Source of the DNA: Alphaproteobacteria bacterium UBA1254
GTDB lineage: Bacteria > Pseudomonadota > Alphaproteobacteria > RF32 > CAG-239
NCBI GenBank assembly: GCA_002308495.1
Contig: DBVW01000012.1
Location: forward strand, 24,263 to 36,511
DNA length: 12,249 nt
Direction: 5' to 3'
Shown: piece after piece, positions 1 through 5,965 of the stretch
Numbering within the stretch: position 1 is the first letter of the stretch
Layout of the letters: the number at the start of each line of letters is the position of its first letter
The notes under the pieces: model-generated
The model's input: only the letters and a program-made list of their open reading frames with translations
What the model was told of the DNA's origin: nothing
The model's database searches: none
Translations under genes and position numbers: made by a program

Positions 1-1500
1 CACCCGATGCTTGATCCGAAAGCAAAGAAAAACGTTATTGCAACCGGTTTACCGGCATCTCCGGGTGCTGCAGTCGGTCGTGCCGTATTCTGCGCAGAAG
101 ACGCTGAAGCTTGGGCAGCCAAAGGCGAAAAAGTTATCTTAATTCGTAACGAAACATCTCCTGAAGATATCGGCGGTATGCATGCTTCTCAAGGTGTTAT
201 TACAGCTCGCGGCGGTATGACCTCTCACGCAGCCGTTGTTGCTCGCGGTATGGGCACACCTTGCGTTTCCGGTTCTACAGACATCACCATTGACCTTAAA
301 GCCAAAACAATGGCTACAAAATGCGGTGTTGTCATTAAGGAAGGCGATTGGGTATCTTTGGATGGTGCCAAAGGTCAAATCATTGAAGGCCAAATTCCGA
401 CCGTTCAAGCCGATACAAATTCAGGCAACTTCGGAAAACTCATGGGCTGGGTTGATCAAATCCGTCGTTTGAAAGTTCGTGCCAATGCCGAAACACCTCA
501 AGACGCCAAACAAGCTTTGGCATTCGGTGCTCAAGGTATCGGTTTGAGCCGTACGGAACACATGTTCTTTGAACCCAACAGAATTGCCGATATGCGTGCC
601 ATGATTTTGGCTGATAACGAAGCCGGTCGCCGTGAGGCTTTGGCTCGTTTGCTGCCTTATCAAAAGCAAGACTTCAAAGATTTGTTCAAAATTATGGATG
701 GTCTGCCGGTTACAATCCGTTTGCTTGACCCGCCGCTTCACGAATTTTTGCCGCATACAGATCCTGAAATGCAGGAACTTGCCGATAAGCTCGGCAAAAC
801 TTTGGCAGAAGTTAAAGCCAGAACAAATGCTTTGCACGAATTGAACCCGATGCTCGGTCATCGTGGTTGCCGTTTGCCGATTACATATCCTGAAATCGCT
901 GAAATGCAAACACGTGCTATCATTGAAGCTGCTATCGAATCTGAAGAAGCCGGTGTTAAGGTTATTCCTGAAATCGAAGTTCCTTTGACAGGTTCTAAGA
1001 AAGAGCTTGATATTGTTAAGGCTATTATCGACACGACAGCCGAGAAGGTTTTTGCCGAGAAAGGCAAGAAAGTTCACTACATTGTCGGCACAATGATTGA
1101 ATTGCCTCGTGCTGCCTTAATGGCTGAAGAACTTGCTCAAAGTGCAGCTTTCTTCGGCTTCGGCACAAACGACTTAACACAAACAACGCTCGGCATGAGC
1201 CGTGATGACACGGGTGCAATTTTGGATGAATATCGCGCTCGCGGCATTTATGTTGCTGATCCGTTTGCATCTATTGATGTTGAAGGTGTCGGTAAACTCG
1301 TCAGACGTGCTTGTGTTGAAGGCCGCAAAGTTAACCCTGATATTCACTTGGGTGTTTGCGGCGAACATGGCGGTGATCCGAAATCTATCGAATTCTTTGA
1401 AGAATGCGGTTTAGATTATGTTTCATGCTCACCGTTCCGTGTTCCTGTTGCTCGTTTGGCAGCTGCTCAGGCCGCTGTTAAGGCAAAAGCAAAGAAATAA
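1..1500 (+). CDS. ppdK: Pyruvate, phosphate dikinase (C-terminal part, cut by window start)
   Basis: This cytoplasmic enzyme interconverts pyruvate + ATP + Pi and phosphoenolpyruvate + AMP + PPi, giving a reversible PPi-linked step at the end of glycolysis. The frame is open from base 1 (His-Pro, then Met at base 7), so the gene enters from upstream; the Met at 7 is internal. Counting from that Met, the phosphohistidine domain carries GGMTSHAAVVARG, with the catalytic His at residue 74 (bases 226-228). The PEP/pyruvate-binding TIM barrel follows, with GLSRTEHMFFE, RLLDPPLHEF, GHRGCRL, FGTNDLTQ and the CGEHGGD motif, whose Cys (about residue 451) is the usual acid/base residue. The end matches the family's normal C-terminus (SCSPFRVPVARLAAAQAA). 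The N-terminal ATP-grasp domain, roughly 390 residues in homologues, lies outside the window. All active-site residues in view are intact. A strong terminator follows, so this is probably the last gene of its transcript. Identification is by recalled family motifs and is very secure. Confidence 0.97.
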   Translation, partial: HPMLDPKAKKNVIATGLPASPGAAVGRAVFCAEDAEAWAAKGEKVILIRNETSPEDIGGMHASQGVITARGGMTSHAAVVARGMGTPCVSGSTDITIDLKAKTMATKCGVVIKEGDWVSLDGAKGQIIEGQIPTVQADTNSGNFGKLMGWVDQIRRLKVRANAETPQDAKQALAFGAQGIGLSRTEHMFFEPNRIADMRAMILADNEAGRREALARLLPYQKQDFKDLFKIMDGLPVTIRLLDPPLHEFLPHTDPEMQELADKLGKTLAEVKARTNALHELNPMLGHRGCRLPITYPEIAEMQTRAIIEAAIESEEAGVKVIPEIEVPLTGSKKELDIVKAIIDTTAEKVFAEKGKKVHYIVGTMIELPRAALMAEELAQSAAFFGFGTNDLTQTTLGMSRDDTGAILDEYRARGIYVADPFASIDVEGVGKLVRRACVEGRKVNPDIHLGVCGEHGGDPKSIEFFEECGLDYVSCSPFRVPVARLAAAQAAVKAKAKK

Positions 1501-1515
1501 ACACTTTCGTGTTTA
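1498..1515 (+). other. Small hairpin overlapping the ppdK stop codon
   Basis: TAAACAC (1498-1504), a TTTC loop and GTGTTTA (1509-1515) form a perfect 7-bp stem that begins at the TAA stop of ppdK. It has no T-tract of its own and sits just before the intrinsic terminator, so the mRNA 3' end would carry two tandem hairpins. A role in transcript stability is only inference. Confidence 0.4.
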
Positions 1516-1517
1516 AG

Positions 1518-1557
1518 CAACAAAAACACCGCCTTTGAAGGCGGTGTTTTTTTATTT
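1518..1557 (+). repeat. Direct repeat copy 1 (terminator-bearing, 40 nt)
   Basis: This 40-base stretch comprises CAACAAAAACACC, the terminator hairpin, the T run and ATTT. It is identical to 2150-2190 except that copy 2 has one extra T in the T run. The two copies bracket the orphan gene at 1634-2149. The flanking sequence outside the repeat is not similar. Confidence 0.9.
1522..1553 (+). terminator. Intrinsic terminator after ppdK (repeat copy 1)
   Basis: An A-rich 5' arm containing ACACCGCC pairs with GGCGGTGT around a short TTTGAA apex and is followed by seven T residues. The stem is GC-rich in its core and begins about 20 bases after the ppdK stop. The same element recurs at 2154-2186. 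Confidence 0.93.
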
Positions 1558-1584
1558 GACATTTACCTTCTCATAAATTAGCAT
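1556..1584 (+). promoter_or_regulatory. Candidate sigma70-type promoter for the orphan gene
   Basis: A consensus -35 TTGACA (1556-1561) lies 17 bases before TAGCAT (1579-1584; 4 of 6 match to TATAAT). The -35 starts at the very end of the first terminator repeat. Predicted transcription would start near 1591, leaving a leader of about 43 bases. The -10 is imperfect and alphaproteobacterial promoters vary, so confidence is moderate. Confidence 0.45.
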
Positions 1585-1633
1585 TTCCTTCGAGTCTTAT
1601 AAGTCTATGTTTAATTTTTAAATATCTATTTTT

Positions 1634-2149
1634 ATGCAAAACGAAATCGATCCGATGGGTGTAACGTGGATACACATCAGTCACAAGCATTTCAAAAAGG
1701 GTTGCACTAGAATATTGGGTGAAGTTGACCTCTTCCTTTTGAGCGAACTACCTGTTCAAAAGCTCTTGGATTTACAATCTTGTCCGACAGATAATTTCCT
1801 TAATACCTTTAAGGACATTTTGATCGAAATTGGGCAAAATTGGGTCCATAGGTTGGCAAACAATCCGCTATATACGCTCAATCATTACAAAACGGCTTCC
1901 AAAGCCCTATCAGAGCAAGAAGCTATTGCTTTCGCCGTTGACCAGGCGTTTATGTATCCTATTTCTGAGGTTTGGGATGATGTTGCTGTTGACGACAATG
2001 TGATGAGGCGTCTTCGCAGGCTGTTAAAAAAACAGCTGACCGATCAAAAAGAGAATGTGATGTGCTATTTGTATGCCATTCTGGTGTATGCCAGATCAAT
2101 CTTAAAGCAAAAGGGCGGACAGTGGCACAGGTTCTATCCGCGAATGTAA
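1634..2149 (+). CDS. Hypothetical protein, unrecognised orphan between duplicated terminators
   Basis: This gene encodes 171 residues; I recognise no family. The protein looks soluble: no signal peptide or membrane helix is evident. It is rich in His, Trp and Tyr, with a basic patch around residues 122-131 (VMRRLRRLLKK) and a mostly helical-looking C-terminal half. The start is tightly bounded, because an in-frame TAA lies at 1619-1621 and ATG 1634 is the first Met. The leader just before it is T/A-rich and shows no Shine-Dalgarno sequence, and neither does the alternative Met at 1655. Codon use differs from its neighbours: 4 of 9 Arg codons are AGG, plus 2 AGA, and CTA and ATA occur several times, whereas ppdK uses mainly CGT/CGC. 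The gene is bracketed by two copies of the same 40-base terminator repeat. The odd codons, lack of an RBS and repeat bracketing suggest an acquired gene or a fragment of one; that part is inference. Expression is uncertain. Confidence 0.6.
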   Translation: MQNEIDPMGVTWIHISHKHFKKGCTRILGEVDLFLLSELPVQKLLDLQSCPTDNFLNTFKDILIEIGQNWVHRLANNPLYTLNHYKTASKALSEQEAIAFAVDQAFMYPISEVWDDVAVDDNVMRRLRRLLKKQLTDQKENVMCYLYAILVYARSILKQKGGQWHRFYPRM

Positions 2150-2190
2150 CAACAAAAACACCGCCTTTGAAGGCGGTGTTTTTTTTATTT
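2150..2190 (+). repeat. Direct repeat copy 2 (terminator-bearing, 41 nt)
   Basis: This is the second copy of the element at 1518-1557, with one extra T in the T run. It begins one base after the stop codon of the orphan gene. The copies start 632 bases apart. Confidence 0.9.
2154..2186 (+). terminator. Intrinsic terminator after the orphan gene (repeat copy 2)
   Basis: The hairpin has the same ACACCGCC/GGCGGTGT stem as the one at 1522-1553, followed by eight T residues. It starts five bases after the orphan's stop. Confidence 0.92.
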
Positions 2191-2239
2191 AATCATCACG
2201 TACATTAAACACCTGTTTTCCGCACAAAAACGATTCTAT

Positions 2240-2269
2240 TTGACAATCTCTTTTTTTTTATGTTACTTT
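2240..2269 (+). promoter_or_regulatory. Candidate promoter for the PH-domain gene
   Basis: A consensus -35 TTGACA lies at 2240-2245. The best -10 is weak: TACTTT at 2264-2269 with an 18-base spacer that includes a run of nine T. It lies between the second terminator and the gene start at 2298, where an independent promoter is needed. The rest of 2191-2297 shows nothing else convincing. Confidence 0.38.
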
Positions 2270-2297
2270 ATTTTGGAACGAACTTTGGAGAAAAGAA

Positions 2298-2822
2298 ATG
2301 CTCGGACGCTATACTTACACATTAAGTACCTTAACTCCCGACGAAGAAATTATTCTTGTCGGACGATTGCACTATTTTGCACTCATTATTCCTTTTTTCT
2401 TAACAGCACTTTCTTTTATCTCGCTGTTTTTGGCCATTGCCTCTACCCTGCAACATCGCGACGGAAATATTTTAGAGTTTTTTCAAGTATGTGCTTTTTG
2501 GCTTGGCTTTTTGACCTTTTTTATTTGCACTATTGCCTCTTGGCTTAAGCGGAACCTGATTGAAATGGTTTGCACGAACAAACGCGTTGTCAGAAGAACC
2601 GGTATTATTAACGTTACGACGGAAGAACTTAATCGTGAGCGAATCGAATCGGTTGAAATGCGTCAAAGCATTTTCGGGCGCTTATTCAATTACGGCGATA
2701 TTTTATTTTCAGGCACGGGAACATCAAAACTTGTTTTTCACTTTATTAATCAGCCGAAATTAATGAAACGAATCATAGATGCTGTTATCAGCGCACCGCA
2801 AGAACAGCCTGACGCTCATTAA
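2298..2822 (+). CDS. Membrane-anchored bacterial PH (bPH_2/YdbS-like) domain protein
   Basis: This gene encodes a 174-residue inner-membrane protein. Two hydrophobic helices (about 26-50 and 62-83) are followed by a compact domain (about 84-165) with the bacterial PH hallmarks: TNKRVVRRTGIINVTTEEL, then RIESVEMRQSIFGRLFNYGDI and a C-terminal FHFINQPKLMKRII helix. Such proteins (formerly DUF304, YdbS/YdbT-like) have a cytoplasmic PH-like fold on a short membrane hairpin. Their biochemical role is mostly unknown. The start at 2298 is supported by TGGAG seven bases upstream. The gene stands alone: a terminator precedes its promoter region and a second, shared terminator follows directly. Its partner gene, where families are paired, is not present here. 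The family assignment is by motif recall and fairly secure; the cellular function is not known. Confidence 0.85.
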   Translation: MLGRYTYTLSTLTPDEEIILVGRLHYFALIIPFFLTALSFISLFLAIASTLQHRDGNILEFFQVCAFWLGFLTFFICTIASWLKRNLIEMVCTNKRVVRRTGIINVTTEELNRERIESVEMRQSIFGRLFNYGDILFSGTGTSKLVFHFINQPKLMKRIIDAVISAPQEQPDAH

Positions 2823-2830
2823 AAGATTTA

Positions 2831-2861
2831 AAAAAAAGACCTCGAAAAGAGGTCTTTTTTT
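2831..2861. terminator. Bidirectional terminator between PH-domain gene and mlaC
   Basis: Seven A, GACCTC (2838-2843), loop GAAAA, GAGGTC (2849-2854), then seven T. The A and T flanks make it a good intrinsic terminator on both strands, serving the convergent genes ending at 2822 and 2865. Confidence 0.93.
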
Positions 2862-2864
2862 ATT

Positions 2865-3455
2865 TTACTTAGATTTTTCTTTTAAGTCTTTAATCAAATC
2901 ATCCAAACCGCCGGGTGCTTTTTTGATATATGCCGAATATTCATTACGCGCCGTAATTGCCAGCGAAACATTTTCAATAATAATGTCAACGATTTTCAAT
3001 TTTTCACCGTCTTTGACACGCCAAACAACTTTGACAGGTGCACCCTCACCCATATCTACCGACGTGTTTACAAAGAGCTGACCTTCCGAATTGGACGGTG
3101 TTGTGCCGTGAAAATCGAAATGTTTGCCTTTGAATTCGTCAAAACGCTTTGACCACGTTTTGATATTAAATTCACGATATACTTTAACAAACTCATCTCT
3201 TTGAGTCGTTTTGGCCGTTTTCCAATAACGACCTAAAACGAACTTGCCGATATAATCAAGATCAAGATAATCGTTAAACAGTTTTTCAAAACGCGCATCT
3301 TTTTCTTGAGCTGACACATCAGCATTAATGATTTCTTCAATTCCTTCCGTTGTTACTTTTCTGACAAAATCTTCTGCCGCTTTGCCGTCCAAGGCACTTG
3401 CCTTAAACGAAAACACACAGGCAAATACAGATATTAAAGCAATTATTTTTTTCAT
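2865..3455 (-). CDS. mlaC: MlaC-family periplasmic phospholipid-binding protein
   Basis: This 196-residue protein belongs to the MlaC/Ttg2D family, which carries phospholipids across the periplasm between the MlaA complex in the outer membrane and the MlaFEDB transporter in the inner membrane. It starts with a Sec signal peptide (MKKIIALISVFACVFSF, likely cut after Ala21). Family features follow: FVRKVTTEGIEEI, the LDYIGKFVLGRYWK segment (about 67-80), RDEFVKVYREF, and a C-terminal WRV...KIVDIIIENVSLAITARNEY strand region that forms the lipid pocket in known structures. An AAGGAG ribosome site precedes ATG 3455. It lies 21 bases downstream of mlaA and is probably co-transcribed with it. No mlaD, E, F or B genes are in view, so the transporter must be encoded elsewhere. 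A hopanoid-linked HpnM-type role is an alternative within the same family. Confidence 0.88.
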   Translation of the reverse strand: MKKIIALISVFACVFSFKASALDGKAAEDFVRKVTTEGIEEIINADVSAQEKDARFEKLFNDYLDLDYIGKFVLGRYWKTAKTTQRDEFVKVYREFNIKTWSKRFDEFKGKHFDFHGTTPSNSEGQLFVNTSVDMGEGAPVKVVWRVKDGEKLKIVDIIIENVSLAITARNEYSAYIKKAPGGLDDLIKDLKEKSK

Positions 3456-3476
3456 TTTTTGTCTCCTTCAATAAAA

Positions 3477-4259
3477 TTAATCTTCTTCCTCATCTTCAAA
3501 ATCGAAGTCGTAACTTGTCGCCGAGCCGCCTTCATCAGCTTTTTGAGCACACAAACTTTGAAATTTCTGACGGTTTTGTAAAAATGCCGTTTTGATTGTT
3601 GCATAATAATCAACCGAACCTTCTTCCAAACTATCAAGCAATGACATATTTTCGGCTCTCTTATTGATATATTTTAAGGCTGTTGCACCATAACTTGTTG
3701 CCACACCCCAATCTTCATCCTGCTTGTCCCATAATGCCCAATACATCGGATCAGCCATTGCATCAACACCCCATCCGATAAGATAACGCGGCGTTGACGG
3801 ACCAAGAATCGGCATCACAAAAAACGGTCCGTCCGGCGTACAATACATCGCCATCGTTGCATCAAACGAGTTTTTCTTTTTTTCTATGCCCCAACCTGAA
3901 GCAACATCAAACGTACCAAGCAAACCAAGCGTCGAATTGACTGCGAACCGAACAATTGATTTACCGCTATCTTTAATTTCACCCTGAAGCAAGTTGTTGA
4001 CGGCGTATGCCGGTTCTTCCAAATTGTTGAAGAAATTTGTTACTCTGTTTCTGATACTCTGCGTTGTTATCGCTTTATATCCTTTAGCAATCGGTTTTAA
4101 AACTTTTTTATCAACCTGATAGTTAAAGTTAAACATTGCTCTGTTATAGACTTCCAATTTTGATTCTTCGTCACTTGCTTTCATTTTTGTGCCGTTCGGA
4201 TTGGTTACGCACGCTGCCGTCAAACACAAAAAAGGTATTAAAAATAGAGCTTTTCTCAT
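3477..4259 (-). CDS. mlaA: MlaA/VacJ outer-membrane phospholipid-transport lipoprotein
   Basis: This 260-residue lipoprotein is of the VacJ/MlaA family, which removes misplaced phospholipids from the outer leaflet of the outer membrane and passes them to MlaC. The lipobox LTAAC puts the lipidated Cys at residue 17. Family signatures follow in order: VYNRAMFNFNYQVD (38-50), NLEEPAYAVNNLLQG (79-93), RFAVNSTLGLLGTFDVA (104-120) and GPFFVMPILGPS (144-155). After that GPS motif many homologues have an Arg-Asp; here the sequence is TPRYL. The C-terminus is unusual, ending in a Ser/Asp/Glu-rich tail (DFDFEDEEED). GAGGAA precedes ATG 4259 at normal spacing, and a good promoter lies further upstream. 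It is the first gene of a two-gene operon with mlaC. Identification is secure; the acidic tail's role is unknown. Confidence 0.93.
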   Translation of the reverse strand: MRKALFLIPFLCLTAACVTNPNGTKMKASDEESKLEVYNRAMFNFNYQVDKKVLKPIAKGYKAITTQSIRNRVTNFFNNLEEPAYAVNNLLQGEIKDSGKSIVRFAVNSTLGLLGTFDVASGWGIEKKKNSFDATMAMYCTPDGPFFVMPILGPSTPRYLIGWGVDAMADPMYWALWDKQDEDWGVATSYGATALKYINKRAENMSLLDSLEEGSVDYYATIKTAFLQNRQKFQSLCAQKADEGGSATSYDFDFEDEEED

Positions 4260-4293
4260 GTGTGTTCCTCTTTTTTGATTTGTCTTTTAGAAT

Positions 4294-4322
4294 AATATAA
4301 ACACAAAAACATATCCAATCAA
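4294..4322 (-). promoter_or_regulatory. Promoter for mlaA-mlaC
   Basis: Read on the minus strand, TTGATT (4322-4317) is followed after exactly 17 bases by TATATT (4299-4294). Transcription would start about 25 to 30 bases upstream of the mlaA ATG. A second TATAAT-like box lies at 4341-4336 without an evident -35. Confidence 0.6.
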
Positions 4323-4376
4323 GCAAAATTCTAATATTATAACGAATCTTGTTTTAAAAAGGTTCATTTTAATGTT

Positions 4377-4396
4377 ACAATTAAGAAATGAATTGT
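4377..4396. promoter_or_regulatory. Inverted repeat upstream of aminotransferase promoter
   Basis: ACAATT (4377-4382), an 8-base spacer and AATTGT (4391-4396) form a perfect inverted repeat that ends three bases before the -35 box of the promoter at 4400. It could be an operator, but 6-bp AT-rich arms also arise by chance in such sequence. Confidence 0.25.
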
Positions 4397-4399
4397 GTT

Positions 4400-4428
4400 T
4401 TGAACTTCAAAGCAAAATAACATATTAT
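4400..4428 (+). promoter_or_regulatory. Promoter for the DegT-family aminotransferase
   Basis: TTGAAC (4400-4405), a 17-base spacer and TATTAT (4423-4428) closely fit the sigma70 consensus. The predicted start near 4435 leaves a short leader to the ATG at 4464. The 204-base intergenic stretch 4260-4463 thus holds divergent promoters for mlaA and this gene. Confidence 0.6.
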
Positions 4429-4463
4429 CTCGTCAGTTTTTAACTTTAATAAAGGAAAATGAA

Positions 4464-5624
4464 ATGTCTTATCAACCTTCTAAAATGATTGGTATTTTTG
4501 ACTGTGCCACTTCTCAAAAGGTTATCGGTCAGGAAAAATTTTTGGAAGCTTTTAAAACAATTTTGAACCACGGTGCTTATTGCCAAGGTCCCGAAACAAA
4601 AGAATTAGATCAAAAATTGGCCGAATACTCCGGCACAAAATATTGTTCAACTTGCGGTTCCGGCACAGATGCTTTAACTCTTGCCTTAATGTCTTGGGGC
4701 GTAAAACAAGGTGATGCCGTATTTGTTTCATCGTTTACATTCGTTGCTTCGGCCGAAGCTCCTGTTTTGCTCGGCGCAACACCGATTTTTGTTGATTCAA
4801 AACCTGATACATACAACATGGATCCTGAAGATTTGAAACGTGCAATTGCCGAAGTTAAGGCTGAAGGCAAATTAAACCTTAAAGCCGTTATTCCGGTTGA
4901 TATTTTCGGATCCCCTTGCGAATATGATGAAATCATTAAAATCGCACATGATAACGGCATGAAAGTTTTATCTGACTCTTGCCAATCTTACGGTTCTGTT
5001 TATCACGGACACAATGCCGGCTCCATTGCCGATATGACAGCCACCTCGTTCTATCCGACAAAGCCTTTGGCTGCTTACGGTGACGGCGGTGCCGTTTTCA
5101 CAAACAGTGAAAAAGAAAATGCTTTGGTTCAATCTTCCCGTGTTCACGGCATGAGCCCTGAAGATCACTATGACAATGTAAGATTAGGTATGACCGGTCG
5201 TATGAACTCTTTCCAAGCTGCCGTTTTAATGCAAAAATTGACGGTATTTAAAAAAGAGCTTCAAGATCGTTATACCATTGCTTCTCGTTATGATAACGAA
5301 CTTTCGTCATATTTTGGAAAACAACGCGTTTTGGATAATTGTAAATCGGCTTATGCACTTTACACAATCAACTGTGAACATCGCGATGAATTGATGACTT
5401 ATTTAAGAGAAAACAACATCGGCTGCGGTGCATATTATCCGAGACCTGTTAACACACAAACAGCTTACGCAAAATGGAACACCAGAAAACTCCCTGTCTG
5501 CGAAAAACTTTCAAAAACGGTTTTGAGCATTCCGATGCATCCGTATTTGACAAGCGAAGAGCAAACTTACATCATTTCAAAAATGAATGAGTTTGCCGCA
5601 CGCTATGCGACAAAGGCTGCTTAA
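4464..5624 (+). CDS. DegT/DnrJ/EryC1/StrS-family sugar aminotransferase, WbpE-like
   Basis: This 386-residue PLP-dependent enzyme of the DegT/StrS family transfers an amino group, usually from glutamate, to a keto-sugar nucleotide destined for surface polysaccharide. The PLP Lys is at 200 in TSFYPTKPLAAYGDGGA. The Asp that binds the pyridine nitrogen is in SDSCQS (Asp171). The phosphate-binding GSGTDAL (65-71) and FTFVASAEA are also present. The overall pattern, including RVGM-like RLGMTGRMNSFQAAVL and the ending LSIPMHPYL, resembles Pseudomonas WbpE, which aminates UDP-2-acetamido-2-deoxy-3-oxo-glucuronate; that substrate is an inference. Ser-Asp-Ser replaces the more common Glu-Asp-Ala at the PLP site. 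It has its own promoter and a terminator and stands alone, unusual for a family mostly found inside O-antigen clusters. The start is supported by AAAGGA at suitable spacing. Family is secure, substrate uncertain. Confidence 0.9.
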   Translation: MSYQPSKMIGIFDCATSQKVIGQEKFLEAFKTILNHGAYCQGPETKELDQKLAEYSGTKYCSTCGSGTDALTLALMSWGVKQGDAVFVSSFTFVASAEAPVLLGATPIFVDSKPDTYNMDPEDLKRAIAEVKAEGKLNLKAVIPVDIFGSPCEYDEIIKIAHDNGMKVLSDSCQSYGSVYHGHNAGSIADMTATSFYPTKPLAAYGDGGAVFTNSEKENALVQSSRVHGMSPEDHYDNVRLGMTGRMNSFQAAVLMQKLTVFKKELQDRYTIASRYDNELSSYFGKQRVLDNCKSAYALYTINCEHRDELMTYLRENNIGCGAYYPRPVNTQTAYAKWNTRKLPVCEKLSKTVLSIPMHPYLTSEEQTYIISKMNEFAARYATKAA

Positions 5625-5641
5625 AGTTTGGTCCTTTTTAT

Positions 5642-5671
5642 AAAAAAAGCGGGAATATTTCCCGCTTTTTT
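5642..5671. terminator. Bidirectional terminator between aminotransferase and DUF378 gene
   Basis: Seven A, GCGGGAA (5649-5655), loop TAT, TTCCCGC (5659-5665), then six T. It serves both convergent genes. The stop codon of the minus-strand gene (5672-5670) lies within the T run. Confidence 0.92.
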
Positions 5672-5879
5672 ATTTTTTAGCCGTCATTAAATCAGGCATA
5701 AACTGTTCATAAATCAGCCAAACTGCCGATAATCCGACCAAAATATATATGATGCGTGATAAAATACTCATCTCTCCGAATATCGTTGACACAAGATTAA
5801 AGTTTGCAATACCGACGAGCCCCCAATTCAAGCCGCCGATAATTACGAGCCAAAGAGCCAGTTTTGAAAGATAATACAT
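5670..5879 (-). CDS. DUF378-family small membrane protein
   Basis: This 69-residue protein has two hydrophobic helices: about 7-30 (ALWLVIIGGLNWGLVGI) and about 40-59 (LSRIIYILVGLSAVWLIYE). The GGLNWGLVG turn followed by FNLVSTIFG is the signature of the DUF378 family of uncharacterised small membrane proteins. The frame stays open upstream to 5954, but AAGGAG at 5893-5888 lies eight bases before ATG 5879, and only from there does the protein match the family length. The longer reading would add a Lys/Phe-rich extension without support. It is transcribed on its own between a divergent methyltransferase-like gene and a shared terminator. Function is unknown for the family; localisation to the inner membrane is inferred from hydrophobicity. 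Confidence 0.85.
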   Translation of the reverse strand: MYYLSKLALWLVIIGGLNWGLVGIANFNLVSTIFGEMSILSRIIYILVGLSAVWLIYEQFMPDLMTAKK

Positions 5880-5887
5880 ATATGTTT

Positions 5888-5893
5888 CTCCTT
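5888..5893 (-). promoter_or_regulatory. RBS that fixes the DUF378 start
   Basis: AAGGAG on the minus strand lies eight bases before ATG 5879. It favours this start over the upstream Met codons near 5954. Confidence 0.8.
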
Positions 5894-5925
5894 TATAAAA
5901 AAATATTTTCTTTTTTTTCCAAAAT

Positions 5926-5954
5926 GATATATTACCCTTAAAATATCTTTTCAA
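5926..5954 (-). promoter_or_regulatory. Candidate promoter for the DUF378 gene
   Basis: On the minus strand TTGAAA (5954-5949), 17 bases, then TATATC (5931-5926; 4 of 6). The -35 overlaps the ribosome site of the divergent methyltransferase-like gene. The region 5880-5965 must also hold that gene's promoter, for which I see no convincing pair of boxes. Confidence 0.4.
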
Positions 5955-5958
5955 GGAG
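5953..5958 (+). promoter_or_regulatory. RBS that fixes the methyltransferase-like start
   Basis: AAGGAG lies seven bases before ATG 5966. A TTG directly in front of it (5963) is in frame but only four bases from the RBS, so ATG is preferred. Confidence 0.8.
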
Positions 5959-5965
5959 CGCTTTG

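Noticed and set aside
421..1077. Long open frame of 218 codons on the minus strand inside ppdK
   Set aside because: It is antisense to strongly conserved PPDK motifs, has a Phe/Cys/Arg-rich composition without family resemblance, and no ribosome site; it is a shadow of the real gene.
1596..1603. CTTATAAG palindrome in the leader of the orphan gene
   Set aside because: Eight-base AT-rich palindromes are expected by chance in such sequence, and no second copy or positional logic supports an operator.
1518..2190. Interpretation of the repeat-bounded orphan as an insertion sequence or integron cassette
   Set aside because: There is no transposase, no terminal inverted repeats and no attC-like structure; the repeats are ordinary terminators, so only a looser insertion or duplication idea is kept.
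2240..2548. 102-codon plus-strand frame starting in the T-rich region before the PH-domain gene
   Set aside because: It begins at the TTG of the candidate -35 box, lacks a ribosome site, and most of it is out of frame within the PH-domain gene.
5670..5954. 94-residue version of the DUF378 protein
   Set aside because: The extra 25 residues are Lys/Phe-rich, read through the AAGGAG ribosome site and the promoter region, and do not belong to the family; the 69-residue start at 5879 is better.
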